A stretch of 64,000 nt of DNA from Halococcus saccharolyticus DSM 5350 (GTDB lineage: Archaea > Halobacteriota > Halobacteria > Halobacteriales > Halococcaceae), in contig NZ_AOMD01000033.1 of assembly GCF_000336915.1 (NCBI RefSeq), positions 120,078 to 184,077 of the forward strand. The letters are read 5' to 3'. A program made the position numbers and the translations under genes. Positions 25,262-34,446 of this stretch are shown one piece after another (position 1 is the stretch's first letter; each line of letters starts with the position of its first letter). The notes beneath the pieces were generated by a model. That model was not told where the DNA came from. It searched no databases and saw only the letters and a program-made list of their open reading frames with translations.

Positions 25262-25650
25262 CGGGGGTTCGCGCTCGCTCGTTTCACTCGATCGCGCTCA
25301 ACCCCTCGCAAAAACGTTCATGAAAAACACCCGCTCGTTCGCCTGCGGCTCACTCGCGGTGTTCTCGTGAGCGACCGCAGGGAGCGAACGAGAGCCAGAG
25401 AGACGCGAAGCGTCTCTCGTGAACCGCGCTCGCTGCGCTCGCGTGGATACTATCTCCACCGACCGCAACCCCACCGCAGAAGCCCTCGGCCCGCGCGGCG
25501 GGCCTCGCCCTTCATCCGCCAGGAAAGCAGCACTCTCCCGAGCCCTGCGGTCGCTCCGCGATCGCAGGACGCCAGATCCGCACCGCCCCGCGACCGCACC
25601 ACGACTGCACAGCACCACCGAACCCCTCGACAGTCCGGGATGAACGGCAC
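25262..25650 (-). repeat. Composite interspersed repeat, family B-related
   Basis: Minus-strand sequence GGCGTCCTGCGATCGCGGAG, then CGACCGCAGGGCTC and GGATGAAGGGCGAG, matches the first half of the copy at 54190. Toward 25262 it holds AGAGACGC-GAA-GCGTCTCT (perfect 8-bp stem) and long CTCGTTCGC/GCGAACGAG arms. It fills most of the 467-bp gap between PolD2 and the next gene; no gene is seen there. Confidence 0.7.
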
Positions 25651-25712
25651 CCTCCAAGCTCTCGCACAACCAGCGTAAGTGTTTATTACCGTTGCTGTCC
25701 AAGACTACGGGT

Positions 25713-26033
25713 ATGAGTGACACAGGCGAGGAGCGCGTCAGAGCGTCTGACGGCCGACGGCTGCGTTTCGAGCAGACGGTGTACGACGAGCACGGCGAGG
25801 AGTTGGGCACGATCCGCGGGTTCGATGACGACGGGTTTTACGTGACGGCCGAAGAGGGCATCGTCCCGCTCGAAACCGAACACGCTCGGGGTGCCACGCC
25901 AGGCGCGGGCGAGATGGACCTCATGTGGCGGTGCTGGGAGTGCGGCGAGATCGGCAAGATCGCCGACATCCCCGATGAGTGCCCCTCCTGTGGCGCGCCG
26001 AAGGAGGACATCTATTACTGGACCGAGGATTAG
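25713..26033 (+). CDS. Rubredoxin-like zinc-ribbon protein (DUF7130-like)
   Basis: 106-aa protein with an N-terminal beta-rich domain (RLRFEQTVYDEHGEELGTIR) and a C-terminal rubredoxin-type knuckle pair: C74-x2-C77 (WRCWECGE) and C90-x2-C93 (ECPSCGAP). This binds Zn or Fe. The start ATG is preferred to an in-frame one at 25692; a TATA-like GTTTATTACC lies about 25-35 bp upstream. Family members are haloarchaeal and uncharacterised; redox versus structural function is open. Followed 9 bp later by the ketopantoate reductase. Confidence 0.8.
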   Translation: MSDTGEERVRASDGRRLRFEQTVYDEHGEELGTIRGFDDDGFYVTAEEGIVPLETEHARGATPGAGEMDLMWRCWECGEIGKIADIPDECPSCGAPKEDIYYWTED

Positions 26034-26042
26034 TCCCACTGA

Positions 26043-26921
26043 ATGGAGATCGTCGTCTTCGGTGCCGGCAGCCTCGGGAGTCTCGTCGGCGGACTGTGCG
26101 CCCGCGAGCACCACGTGACCCTCGTCGGCCGCGATCCCCACATCCAGGCAGTCCGCGATTCGGGTCTCCACGTCGGCGGCGCGTTCGATTTCACCGTCCG
26201 CCCGGCCGCACGAACCGATCCACCTCCGTCTGCCGATCTCGCGCTGGTGACTGTCAAGGCGTTCGACACCGACGACGCTGCCCGCGCGCTCGTCGACTGC
26301 GATCTCGACGCCGTCTGCTCGCTCCAGAACGGTCTCGGCAACGAGGAGCGCCTCGCCACTCGCCTCGACGGCGTCCTCGCGGGAACCTGCACCTACGGCG
26401 CGAGGCTCGTCGAACCGGGCCGCGTCGAGTGTACCGGGATCGGCGAGATCGCTCTCGGCGCACCCGATGGCGGTCGCTCGGCGTGCGCCGAACGGGTCGG
26501 CCGTGCGCTCCGGAGGGCAGGCGTGGAGACGACCGTCGCCGACGATATGCCCCGACGACTTTGGAAGAAGCTCGCGGTCAACGCGGGCATCAACCCCACG
26601 ACCGCGCTCGCCCGAGTCGAAAACGGCGCGCTCGCCGACGAGCCACTCCACGGCATCGCCGGCGACGCCGCCCGTGAAACCGCTCGGGTCGCGCGCGAGC
26701 AGGGCGTCGATCTCGGGGACGACGAAGCTGTCGCGGCGCTCGATGCGGTCGTCGAGGCCACGGCCGCAAACACCTCCTCGATGCTCCAGGACGTGCGTGC
26801 CGGCCGGCGAACGGAGATCGACGCCATCAACGGGGCCGTCGTCGACCGCGCCGACGCGCCGGTACCGGTGAACCGGACGCTCGCCGGGCTGGTCCGAGCG
26901 TGGGAAGCTGGCGATCAGTAG
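26043..26921 (+). CDS. Ketopantoate reductase family protein
   Basis: 292-aa two-domain dehydrogenase of the PanE/ApbA family (2-dehydropantoate 2-reductase), NADPH-dependent, in pantothenate/CoA synthesis. N-terminal GAGSLGSLVGG (residues 6-16) binds NADPH; SLQNGLGNEE and the helical C-terminal domain with RLWKKLAVNAGINPTTAL hold the catalytic lysine and substrate asparagines. Probably co-transcribed with the rubredoxin-like gene. Paralogs of this family can act on other keto acids, so the exact substrate is inferred. Confidence 0.85.
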   Translation: MEIVVFGAGSLGSLVGGLCAREHHVTLVGRDPHIQAVRDSGLHVGGAFDFTVRPAARTDPPPSADLALVTVKAFDTDDAARALVDCDLDAVCSLQNGLGNEERLATRLDGVLAGTCTYGARLVEPGRVECTGIGEIALGAPDGGRSACAERVGRALRRAGVETTVADDMPRRLWKKLAVNAGINPTTALARVENGALADEPLHGIAGDAARETARVAREQGVDLGDDEAVAALDAVVEATAANTSSMLQDVRAGRRTEIDAINGAVVDRADAPVPVNRTLAGLVRAWEAGDQ

Positions 26922-26945
26922 TCCCGTTCGCCTTGCTCCCGTCGC

Positions 26946-28409
26946 TCACTCGATGTAGCCGAGGTCTTCGAGACGTTGTTTCGCGTCGTCGCCCATCCCC
27001 GACAGCACCGCGTCGTCTTCGACGTCGGTCCACGCCTCGCGGTCGGCCTCGAATTCTCCTAACGAATTTTCGAGCGCCGCGATCACGGGGTCGTCGGTCT
27101 CGCGGACGTTCTCGGTCTCGCCGGGGTCCTCGTCGAGCCGGTAGGCCTCGTCGGCGATCCGCTCGTTGTGGATGTACTTGCCAGCGGGCCGGCGAGCCGC
27201 TCGCATCCGGGAGTAAAACCGCGAGTTCTTCGGGAGGTCGATCCCGGCGTCGCTCGCCTTTCCCTCCAGTTGGTTGAGTTCGACCACCGGCTGGTAGTAC
27301 TCCACGAACGCGTTCGGCTCGTCGCGGAACCCCTCACCGAGCAGCGACCGCTGGGGATCGAGCGAAACGCCCTCGCCCTCCACTCCGGCGTGATCGAGCA
27401 CAGTATGGTAGAGATCGATGAGTTCCACCTGCTCGTCGTACCGGCCCGCGTCGATATCGGGGTGTTTGACCATGAGGGGGACGTTCACGATCGGATCGTA
27501 CACGCCGAACTCGTGGCCGTAGAGGTCGTGTTCGCCGTGGAGTTCGCCGTGGTCGGCACAGACTACCACGAGGGTGTCCTCCCACTCACCGTTCGCCCGC
27601 ATCCACGAGAACAGCCGATCGAGCTGGTCGTCGACGTGGTGAATCTCGGCGTCGTACAGCCTGCGGATCGCCTCCCACTCGTCGTCGCCGATGTCGCGCG
27701 CACCGGCGTTGTACTCCTTCGAGTTCTGGCACACGGCAGTCGAATCGACGCCGGGGGCGAACTGCTCTCTGTGCTCGTCGGGCGGGTGGTAGGGGAGATG
27801 GGCGTCCATCAGGTTGATGAACGAGAAGTACGGCTCGTCGGTCCCGTCGATGAACTCGATCGTGCGATCGATCACCGCGGGCGTCTTCGAGTCCGCGCCG
27901 CCGCCGCTCGCGAGGTGTTCGTGGATCGCGTTGCCGACGCCCACGAGCCAGTCCGCGACCTGCCGGAGGCGCTCGCTGTCGTTCATCGTCTTCCACGCCC
28001 GCGCGAGCGGCCCCGAGAGGAACTCGCCGGGCATCACTTCGAAGAAGTTGTCCTGACTATCGAACCCGTCGGTGAGGTGGGTGTAGGGGGTGATCCACGC
28101 GTTCGAGGAGTAACACGCGCTCGTGTGGGTCGCCGAGAGTGACTCGGCGAGGGTGGTGGCGTCTTCGAGATACGGGTTCTCCTGAGTCGCCCCGTGGTCG
28201 CCGGGATACAGTCCCGTGAACATCGAGGCGTGCACGGGAAGCGTCCACGGCGCTGGTGCGACCGCCTGCTCGAAGACAGCGGCCTCCTCGGCGAACCGTT
28301 CGAGCCCGGGCGTCGTCTCGCGGTCGTAGCCATAACAGGAGAGGTGGTCCTTCCGGACCGTGTCCATGACGACGAACAGGACGTTCCGGTTCGACGCGCG
28401 ATCGCTCAT
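26946..28409 (-). CDS. Sulfatase-fold hydrolase without formylglycine cysteine
   Basis: 487-aa alkaline-phosphatase-superfamily enzyme. Metal ligands appear in FVVMDTVRKDHLS and in the C-terminal VVVCADHGELHGEHDLYGH. At the nucleophile position the sequence reads APWTLPVHASMFTG: T replaces the Cys/Ser of the CxPxR motif, so classical formylglycine maturation is not possible. This resembles Thr-nucleophile phosphodiesterases/phosphoglycerol transferases. No signal peptide is seen. TATA-like TATTTATG lies about 22-29 bp before the ATG at 28409, which is preferred to a start 40 codons upstream. Confidence 0.82.
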   Translation of the reverse strand: MSDRASNRNVLFVVMDTVRKDHLSCYGYDRETTPGLERFAEEAAVFEQAVAPAPWTLPVHASMFTGLYPGDHGATQENPYLEDATTLAESLSATHTSACYSSNAWITPYTHLTDGFDSQDNFFEVMPGEFLSGPLARAWKTMNDSERLRQVADWLVGVGNAIHEHLASGGGADSKTPAVIDRTIEFIDGTDEPYFSFINLMDAHLPYHPPDEHREQFAPGVDSTAVCQNSKEYNAGARDIGDDEWEAIRRLYDAEIHHVDDQLDRLFSWMRANGEWEDTLVVVCADHGELHGEHDLYGHEFGVYDPIVNVPLMVKHPDIDAGRYDEQVELIDLYHTVLDHAGVEGEGVSLDPQRSLLGEGFRDEPNAFVEYYQPVVELNQLEGKASDAGIDLPKNSRFYSRMRAARRPAGKYIHNERIADEAYRLDEDPGETENVRETDDPVIAALENSLGEFEADREAWTDVEDDAVLSGMGDDAKQRLEDLGYIE

Positions 28410-28595
28410 ACATACCCGTCGCCGTCCCCGCGCATAAATACACGCCGTTCGCGCGTCGCCGTCGGATGAACGAGAGGGAGGATAGAATAAGAGAGGGACG
28501 TTACCACACCGCTGACCCCGCTCGTTCATCCAACCGGAACCGACGTGGCACCCGCAAACACGGGGCTTAACACACCCTGTGGAGTATCCGTAGCC

Positions 28596-30317
28596 ATGTT
28601 AGCACAGACGGTCGCGACGACCGAGATCGATCTGCTTATCGTCTTCATGATCGCCGCCGGTGTCGGTATCTTCGTCGCGAAGGTCGGTCGGTTTCCCTAC
28701 ACCATCGCGCTCCTGATCGCGGGCTTTGGGATCTCCGTGATTCAGACCCAGACCGGGGTCGATCTGTTCCCTTTCGAGCTCTCACACGACCTCATTCTGC
28801 TGGCGCTCCTGCCGCCGCTCCTCTTTGAGGGGGCGGCGACGACCGAGATCAACTCCTTCCGGGCGAACCTCGCTCCGATCCTCGCGATGGCCGTTCCCGG
28901 GCTCGTGGTTTCGGTGCTCGTGCTCGGGTTCCTCGGCCAGTTCGCGTTCGGGTTCCCGCTGTTGATCTCGCTGTTGTTCGCTGCGATGATCCTTCCGACC
29001 GACCCGGTGAGCGTGCTCGCGCTGTTCAAGGAACTCGGCGCACCGGAGCGGCTCTCGACGCTGGTCGAGGGCGAGAGCCTGCTGAACGACGGCGTCGGCG
29101 TCGTAGTGTTCACCGCGCTGCTCGCGCTCGCCGAGGAAGCCCAGCAGTCCGGCACGCCGGCCGCGGAGCTGTTGACGCCCTCCCGAATCGGGTCGACCGT
29201 GCTCGACATCGCGATTTCGAGCGGTGGCGGGCTGGTCGTCGGGCTGGTCACTGGCTACGCGGTCTACCGGGTGATGGCGAACCTGGACGAGCACATGACC
29301 GAGATCGTGCTCACGCTCATTCTGACCTACGGAAGCTTTCTGCTCGCCGAACACTACTTCCACGTCTCCGGCGTGATCGCGACGGTGGTCGCGGGGCTAC
29401 TCATCGGCAACCGTGGCGCGGAGCACGCGATGAGCCCACAGACCAAGCTTTCGGTGTTCAATACGCTCGAAACCGCTGCGTTCATCACCAACACGTTCAT
29501 TTTCGTCGCGATCGGTGCGACCACGCCGGTCAGAAATCTCGTCGAGTATGCCGGCCCGATTCTGATCGCGATCCCGCTCGTACTGGTCGCACGCGCTGTG
29601 GCGGTCTACCCGCTCACCGCGATCGCGAACCAGGTCACCGACCGCGACGTACCCCTGAACTACCAGCACGTGATGCTCTGGGGCGGTCTCCACGGGTCGA
29701 TCCCGATCGCACTCGCCTTGGGGTTGGATGCGTCCGGTCTCGGGGGGCCGCTGGTGACACAGCTGAAGGCGATGGTGTTCGGGGTCGCCGCGTTCAGTCT
29801 CGTCGTCCAGGGGCTCTCGATGGCGGGACTACTCGACCGGCTCGGGATCGTCACGCGGACGGAGGACGAACGGCTCTACGAACTCCTCAGCGGCCGCGAA
29901 CGGGCGACCGACGCCGCGCTCGAAGCCGCCGAGAATCTCCGCCAGCAGGGCGACATCCCGGGCAACGTCTACGAGGACTTCACCGCTGAGTACGAGGAGG
30001 AACAGGAGGATCTCCACCGCGCGATCTCGCAGCTGATGCAGGAAAACCCCGAACTTCGGCGCGAGGAGCTGTTGGTCGGCGAACGCCGACTGCTCCAGCG
30101 CGAGAAGAGCGCGATCCAGGACGCGATTCGCGACGGTGTCATCGCCGACGACGTCGGCGACCGGCTGCTCGAAGAGGTCGACCTCAAGCTCGATCGGGTC
30201 AACGACGGCGTGAGCACCGTCGACGAGCGCGAGGAGGAGTTCGAGGAGTTCTGGCGCACCCAGGCGAACGAGTTCGGCCTCGACATCGAATCCCGACGCG
30301 AGGGTGCGGACGACTGA
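28596..30317 (+). CDS. Cation:proton antiporter, CPA1/NhaP type
   Basis: 573-aa Na+(K+)/H+ antiporter with about 12 membrane helices to residue 410. The core motif ILPTDPVSVLALFKE and GESLLNDGVGVV carry the ion-binding Asp/Asn residues. A cytoplasmic tail of about 160 residues is strongly helical and charged (EEEQEDLHRAISQLMQEN), possibly regulatory. The ATG at 28596 is supported by CTTAACAC 25-33 bp upstream. It is divergent from the sulfatase-fold gene. Expected role is pH and sodium homeostasis. Confidence 0.9.
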   Translation: MLAQTVATTEIDLLIVFMIAAGVGIFVAKVGRFPYTIALLIAGFGISVIQTQTGVDLFPFELSHDLILLALLPPLLFEGAATTEINSFRANLAPILAMAVPGLVVSVLVLGFLGQFAFGFPLLISLLFAAMILPTDPVSVLALFKELGAPERLSTLVEGESLLNDGVGVVVFTALLALAEEAQQSGTPAAELLTPSRIGSTVLDIAISSGGGLVVGLVTGYAVYRVMANLDEHMTEIVLTLILTYGSFLLAEHYFHVSGVIATVVAGLLIGNRGAEHAMSPQTKLSVFNTLETAAFITNTFIFVAIGATTPVRNLVEYAGPILIAIPLVLVARAVAVYPLTAIANQVTDRDVPLNYQHVMLWGGLHGSIPIALALGLDASGLGGPLVTQLKAMVFGVAAFSLVVQGLSMAGLLDRLGIVTRTEDERLYELLSGRERATDAALEAAENLRQQGDIPGNVYEDFTAEYEEEQEDLHRAISQLMQENPELRREELLVGERRLLQREKSAIQDAIRDGVIADDVGDRLLEEVDLKLDRVNDGVSTVDEREEEFEEFWRTQANEFGLDIESRREGADD

Positions 30318-30388
30318 TTCGGACGGGTCGCAACGCTCTATCGTGCCCTAAAAACGAGCGATGGTGAACGGGGAAGCGCTCGCCGTGC

Positions 30389-30757
30389 TCAGAACGGGGC
30401 CTGCGGCCCTTCGTCGTCCTCGCTGCCGCCCTCGCCGGGGAACGATGGACTCATTCCGCCGCCGCCGAAGCCGGCATCGCCCATCCCGCCGCCGTCCATC
30501 CCGGTGTTGGCGTGAACCTGTTCGATCTCGGGGATCTCCTTGACCATCCGGCTCTTGATCGCCTGGATCGTCATCGGCGAAATCCCACAGCCCGAGCAGG
30601 CACCGCCGAGCGAGACCGTAACCTCGCCGGCCTCGCGGTCGAGGTCCTGGATCGCGGCGCTGCCGCCGTGCATCTGGATCTGCGGGAAGTTCCGGCGCAG
30701 GAAGTTCGAGATCTCCTCGCGCAGGTCGTCGTCGCTCCCCTGTGTTTCCGTGCTCAT
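30389..30757 (-). CDS. NifU C-terminal-domain Fe-S scaffold protein
   Basis: 122-aa Nfu-type protein: CSGCG (C54, C57) in the context SLGGACSGCGISPMTIQA, a labile 4Fe-4S carrier site. The N-terminal 50 residues complete the domain; the tail is Gly/Met-rich (GMDGGGMGDAGFGGGGM). It likely passes clusters to client enzymes, of which BioB, UDG and two helicases are encoded in this window. Followed on the same strand by nothing within 70 bp; preceded by DUF5783. Confidence 0.9.
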   Translation of the reverse strand: MSTETQGSDDDLREEISNFLRRNFPQIQMHGGSAAIQDLDREAGEVTVSLGGACSGCGISPMTIQAIKSRMVKEIPEIEQVHANTGMDGGGMGDAGFGGGGMSPSFPGEGGSEDDEGPQAPF

Positions 30758-30788
30758 GATCGTGTCTCACGGTACGGCGGCTGTCTTC

Positions 30789-31151
30789 TTAGGCTTTTGG
30801 ACTCCCGTCATCGAGTCCGAACACTGCCTCGAGCTCGGTTTCGAGCGTTTCGACGTACTCCGTGAGAACGCGGTCGAGTTTCTCCTCGTCGACCACCACG
30901 CCGGTAACGCGCTCGGCGGGATCGTCGGGGAGCTCGATCCTGAACTCCCCGTTTCCGTCGGCTGCACCGTCCTCACTGTCCGCGTCGTAGAACGGCTCGC
31001 TCTCGTTCAGCACCTGCTGGTCGATCGCGTGGACGAGATTGGAGTCGTAGCGCTCGCCCATCTGCTCGAAGGCGTTTCGATACGCGGTCTGGAGCTCGGG
31101 GAAGTAGTGCTCGTACTTGTCCTCGAACTTTTCGGGACTGAACTCGGTCAT
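30789..31151 (-). CDS. DUF5783 family protein
   Basis: 120-aa acidic haloarchaeal protein starting MTEFSPEKFEDKYEHYFPEL, which I recognise as the DUF5783 type. Mostly alpha-helical by eye, no membrane segment, no metal motif. It lies 31 bp upstream of the Nfu gene on the same strand, so the two probably share an mRNA. Function unknown; it is present widely in haloarchaea, suggesting a housekeeping role. Confidence 0.75.
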   Translation of the reverse strand: MTEFSPEKFEDKYEHYFPELQTAYRNAFEQMGERYDSNLVHAIDQQVLNESEPFYDADSEDGAADGNGEFRIELPDDPAERVTGVVVDEEKLDRVLTEYVETLETELEAVFGLDDGSPKA

Positions 31152-31273
31152 GGTCGGTTCGTCGGGCGGGACGGACTAAAGCCAGGCGATCGGTGGGCTG
31201 AGTCGCGCTCATGTCCGACGAATCACTCTCCGCGTTCCACAATCGATTTGTGACCCATGGATGAACGATCGGT

Positions 31274-32365
31274 ATGGATCCGCGCGTCCGCGAGCACGCT
31301 GACGTCCTCGTCGAACACTGCTGTGACGTGACCGCCGATGACAACGTCCTGATTCACGCCCCGCCGGCGGCCGAGGACCTCGTGGTCGCGCTCTACGAAC
31401 GCCTCGGCGAGCGCGGCGCGCGACCCGCGCTCCACTGGTCGAGCGGGCGGGCTGGACGGGCGTACGCCCGGGCGATGGACCCCGACGAGTACCGCACCGC
31501 CGACCACACGCTCGCCGAGATGGAAGAAACCGATGTCGTATTCATGATCGGCGGATCGCAAAACACCGCCGAAACCAGCGACGTGGCTCCCGAGATGAGC
31601 GCCGCACGGGGTCGGGCCCACGAACCGATCTTCAAGGAGCGCCTCGCCAAACAGTGGGTCATCACCCAGCATCCGACGGCTGGCAACGCACAGAAAGCCG
31701 AAATGAGCACCGAAGCCTACAACGAGTTCGTCTACCGCGCGGTGAATAAGGACTGGGACGCCCAGCGAGAACACCAAGCACAGATGGTCGAAATCCTCGA
31801 TCCGGCGAGTGAGGTCCGGATCGTCTCGGGCGAGACCACCGATATCTCGATGTCGATCGACGGGATGGACGCCGCGAACGACGACGGCGAGATGAACATG
31901 CCTGGCGGCGAGGTGTTCACCGTCCCGGTACCAGAATCGGTCGCTGGCGAAGTCCGCTTCGACAAGCCGCTCCTTCGGAGCGGACGGGAGATCGAGGACG
32001 CCTTCCTCCGGTTCGAAGACGGCGAGGTGGTCGAGCACAGTGCGGAGAAAAATGAGGACCTCCTGACGTCGATCCTCGACACCGACGAGGGTGCGCGCCG
32101 GCTGGGCGAACTCGGCATCGGGATGAACCGCGACATCGATCGGTTCACGTACAACATGCTGTTCGACGAGAAGATGGGCGACACCGTCCACATGGCGGTC
32201 GGGGACGCCATCGACGAGTGCGTTCCCGACGATGCCGAGAAGAACGAGAGCGCCCAGCACGTCGACATGATCGTGGACACGAGCGAAGATTCGCGAATCG
32301 AGATCGATGGCGAGGTGATCCAGCGAAACGGCACGTTCCGGTTCGAGGACGGCTTCGACGCGTAG
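31274..32365 (+). CDS. M29-family aminopeptidase
   Basis: 363-aa thermophilic-metalloprotease-family (M29) aminopeptidase. The dinuclear metal site is visible in the C-terminal half: GGEVFTVPV (E), LGELGIGMN (E), DTVHMAVG (H) and QHVDMIVD (HxD). N-terminal MDPRVREHADVLVEHCCDV matches the family. It cleaves N-terminal residues from peptides in the cytosol. The next gene is a close paralog 70 bp downstream in the same orientation. Confidence 0.9.
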   Translation: MDPRVREHADVLVEHCCDVTADDNVLIHAPPAAEDLVVALYERLGERGARPALHWSSGRAGRAYARAMDPDEYRTADHTLAEMEETDVVFMIGGSQNTAETSDVAPEMSAARGRAHEPIFKERLAKQWVITQHPTAGNAQKAEMSTEAYNEFVYRAVNKDWDAQREHQAQMVEILDPASEVRIVSGETTDISMSIDGMDAANDDGEMNMPGGEVFTVPVPESVAGEVRFDKPLLRSGREIEDAFLRFEDGEVVEHSAEKNEDLLTSILDTDEGARRLGELGIGMNRDIDRFTYNMLFDEKMGDTVHMAVGDAIDECVPDDAEKNESAQHVDMIVDTSEDSRIEIDGEVIQRNGTFRFEDGFDA

Positions 32366-32435
32366 CTCTGCTTCGATCGGCCTGGCAACATTTGCGTTCC
32401 GAAAACGGTTTGCACGGTCCAGTCGGGGTTCGCGT

Positions 32436-33536
32436 ATGGATCCGCGCATCCGTGAGCACGCCCAGCTCGTCGCCGACGCTGTCGACCTCTCGGCGGGCGA
32501 TGACTTCGTGATCAAATCCGAGCCTCCGGCCGACGATCTCGTTACTGCGCTCTACGAGATCGCCGGCGAGCGGGGTGCGAACCCGCTCGCGATCCGGACC
32601 AATCGGAGCGGCCGGGCGATCCGGGCGTATCTCCGGGCGGCCGACGAGGCCGATGTCGAGTTCGAGACGCCGGCCCACCAGCAGGCGCTCATCGAGGACG
32701 CCGACTGCCACGCCGTTATTCGCGCTCACCAGAACGTGACCGAACTCGGCGACGTCGCCAGCGAGACCAACGCGGCCTACGAGAGCGCCCACAGCCCGAT
32801 CCTCGACGAGCGCCTCGGCGACCGCTGGACACTGACCCAGCACCCGACCCCCGCGAACGCCCAGCTCGCCGAGATGAGCACCGAGGCCTACGAGAACTTC
32901 GTCTACGACGCCGTTCTGAAGGACTGGGACGAACAGGAGGCGTTCCAGGCACAGATGGTCGAAATCCTCGACCCCGCCGAGGAGGTCCGGATCGTCTCGG
33001 GAGAGGGGACTGATGTACGGATGTCGGTCGCGGGCAACCACACCATCAACGACACCAGCTCCAACAACCTCCCCGGCGGCGAGGTGTTCACCGCACCGGT
33101 TCCCGACTCCGTCGAGGGCGAGGTTCACTTCGACAAACCGGTCTACCGCCGCGGCAGCGAGATCACCGACGTCCGACTGACGTTCGAGGACGGCGAGGTG
33201 GTCGAGCACAGCGCAGAGAAAAACGGGGATCTGCTGACCTCGATCCTCGACACCGACGAGGGCGCGCGCCGGCTGGGCGAGTTGGGAATCGGGATGAATC
33301 GCGACATCACGGAGTTCACGTACAACATGCTGTTCGACGAGAAGATGGGCGATACCGTCCACATGGCGGTCGGACGGGCTTACGAGGCGAACGTCGGCGA
33401 GGACAACGAACAGAACGAGAGTGCCCAGCACGTCGACATGATCGTGGACATGGGCGAGGACTCCCGGATCGAGGTCGACGGTGACGTGATCCAGCGGAAC
33501 GGAACCTTCCGCTTCGAGGACGGCTTCGAAGAGTAG
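32436..33536 (+). CDS. M29-family aminopeptidase, tandem paralog
   Basis: 366-aa paralog of the preceding aminopeptidase, with the same metal-site blocks (GGEVFTAPV, LGELGIGMN, DTVHMAVG, QHVDMIVD). Identity is highest in the last 120 residues and lower in the substrate-binding N-terminal half, as expected for a tandem duplication with specificity drift. It has its own 70-bp leader with the A-rich GAAAACGG. Converges with the SDR gene 6 bp after its stop. Confidence 0.9.
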   Translation: MDPRIREHAQLVADAVDLSAGDDFVIKSEPPADDLVTALYEIAGERGANPLAIRTNRSGRAIRAYLRAADEADVEFETPAHQQALIEDADCHAVIRAHQNVTELGDVASETNAAYESAHSPILDERLGDRWTLTQHPTPANAQLAEMSTEAYENFVYDAVLKDWDEQEAFQAQMVEILDPAEEVRIVSGEGTDVRMSVAGNHTINDTSSNNLPGGEVFTAPVPDSVEGEVHFDKPVYRRGSEITDVRLTFEDGEVVEHSAEKNGDLLTSILDTDEGARRLGELGIGMNRDITEFTYNMLFDEKMGDTVHMAVGRAYEANVGEDNEQNESAQHVDMIVDMGEDSRIEVDGDVIQRNGTFRFEDGFEE

Positions 33537-33542
33537 CGCCCG

Positions 33543-34241
33543 TTAGAACTCCTCGACGTGCGGTCGCAGATCGAGTTCGAGCGTCCACGCGCTGCGCTCC
33601 TGCTCCACCAAGTGCCAGTAGCTCTCGGCGATGGCGTCGGGATCGAGATACTCCTCCGGACTCCCGACCTCGCGTTCGGGTGGTCGGATCCCACCGTCGA
33701 TGACGACGTGAGCGACGTGGATGCCCTCCGGACCGAGGTCGCGCGCCATCGACTCCGCCATTCCGCGGACGGCGAACTTGCCGGCCGAGAACGCGAGCGC
33801 GCCGTCGTTGCCTCGTACTGAGGAGGTCGCACCGGTGAAGATCACCGTCCCGCCGTCCTCGTCGAGCATGTCCTCGACGGCCTCCTGCGAGCAGAGGAAG
33901 CCACCCCGAGCGCCGACCGCGAGCGCCTGGTCGAACTCCTCGGTCGAGAGGTCCTGCAGCCCCTTCCACGCACCGCCGCTGGCGTGGTTCACGAGCACGT
34001 CCACGGGCCCGAACGCCTCGCGGACGGTCTCGAACCCCGCTTCGACCGCTTCCGGGTCGGTGATGTCGGTCGGGACCGCGAGCGCGTCGCCAGGCGTTTC
34101 GTCGAGTTCGTCAGCGAGGCTCTCGATGAACTCTCCCGAGCGTGCGAACAGTCCCACGTCGCAGCCCTCGGATGCAAATTTCCGGGCGATCGACGCACCG
34201 AGACCCGAGCCGACGCCCGCGATGACGACTGTGCGTGTCAT
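33543..34241 (-). CDS. Atypical SDR oxidoreductase lacking catalytic Tyr
   Basis: 232-aa short-chain dehydrogenase/reductase. The cofactor loop AGVGSGLGASIARKFA starts at residue 8 and NHASG replaces NNAG. In the catalytic helix the expected YxxxK reads FSAGK, so Phe replaces the general-acid Tyr while Lys is kept. The C-terminus (HVAHVVIDGGIR, LDLRPHVEEF) fits a known SDR subgroup that shares this Phe. Catalysis may use another residue or be lost. The frame extends far upstream, but the ATG at 34241 begins the Rossmann fold. Confidence 0.85.
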   Translation of the reverse strand: MTRTVVIAGVGSGLGASIARKFASEGCDVGLFARSGEFIESLADELDETPGDALAVPTDITDPEAVEAGFETVREAFGPVDVLVNHASGGAWKGLQDLSTEEFDQALAVGARGGFLCSQEAVEDMLDEDGGTVIFTGATSSVRGNDGALAFSAGKFAVRGMAESMARDLGPEGIHVAHVVIDGGIRPPEREVGSPEEYLDPDAIAESYWHLVEQERSAWTLELDLRPHVEEF

Positions 34242-34275
34242 GATTGAACTAGCAGGTGTGCCGACAAAACCGTTT

Positions 34276-34446
34276 GGCGGCTGGCGGTGTTGGTGCGGTG
34301 GCGGTGCGGAAGTCACTAGCAACCGTACCGCGAGCGACCGCAGGGAGTGAGCGGGCCGACGACTGACCGAAGGGAAGGAGGAGGCTTTTGGCTCAGATTT
34401 TGCCAGCGGAGCGAGCGCTAGCAAGCGGAGCGCAGCAAAAGGTGGA
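34276..34446 (+). repeat. Interspersed repeat, family B copy 2
   Basis: Runs GCGGTGGCGGTGCGGAAGTC, then GTACCGCGAGCGACCGCAGG, GAGCGGGCCGACGA, GGAGGAGGCTTTTGG and a terminal arm ATTTTGCC...GCAAAAGG. It closely follows the order of the copy at 54190 and ends directly at the tRNA-derived direct repeat. Confidence 0.8.

Noticed and set aside
22663-25311. Long antisense open frame opposite PolD2
   Set aside because: Shadow of the polymerase gene; no recognisable domain and composition typical of antisense GC-skewed frames.
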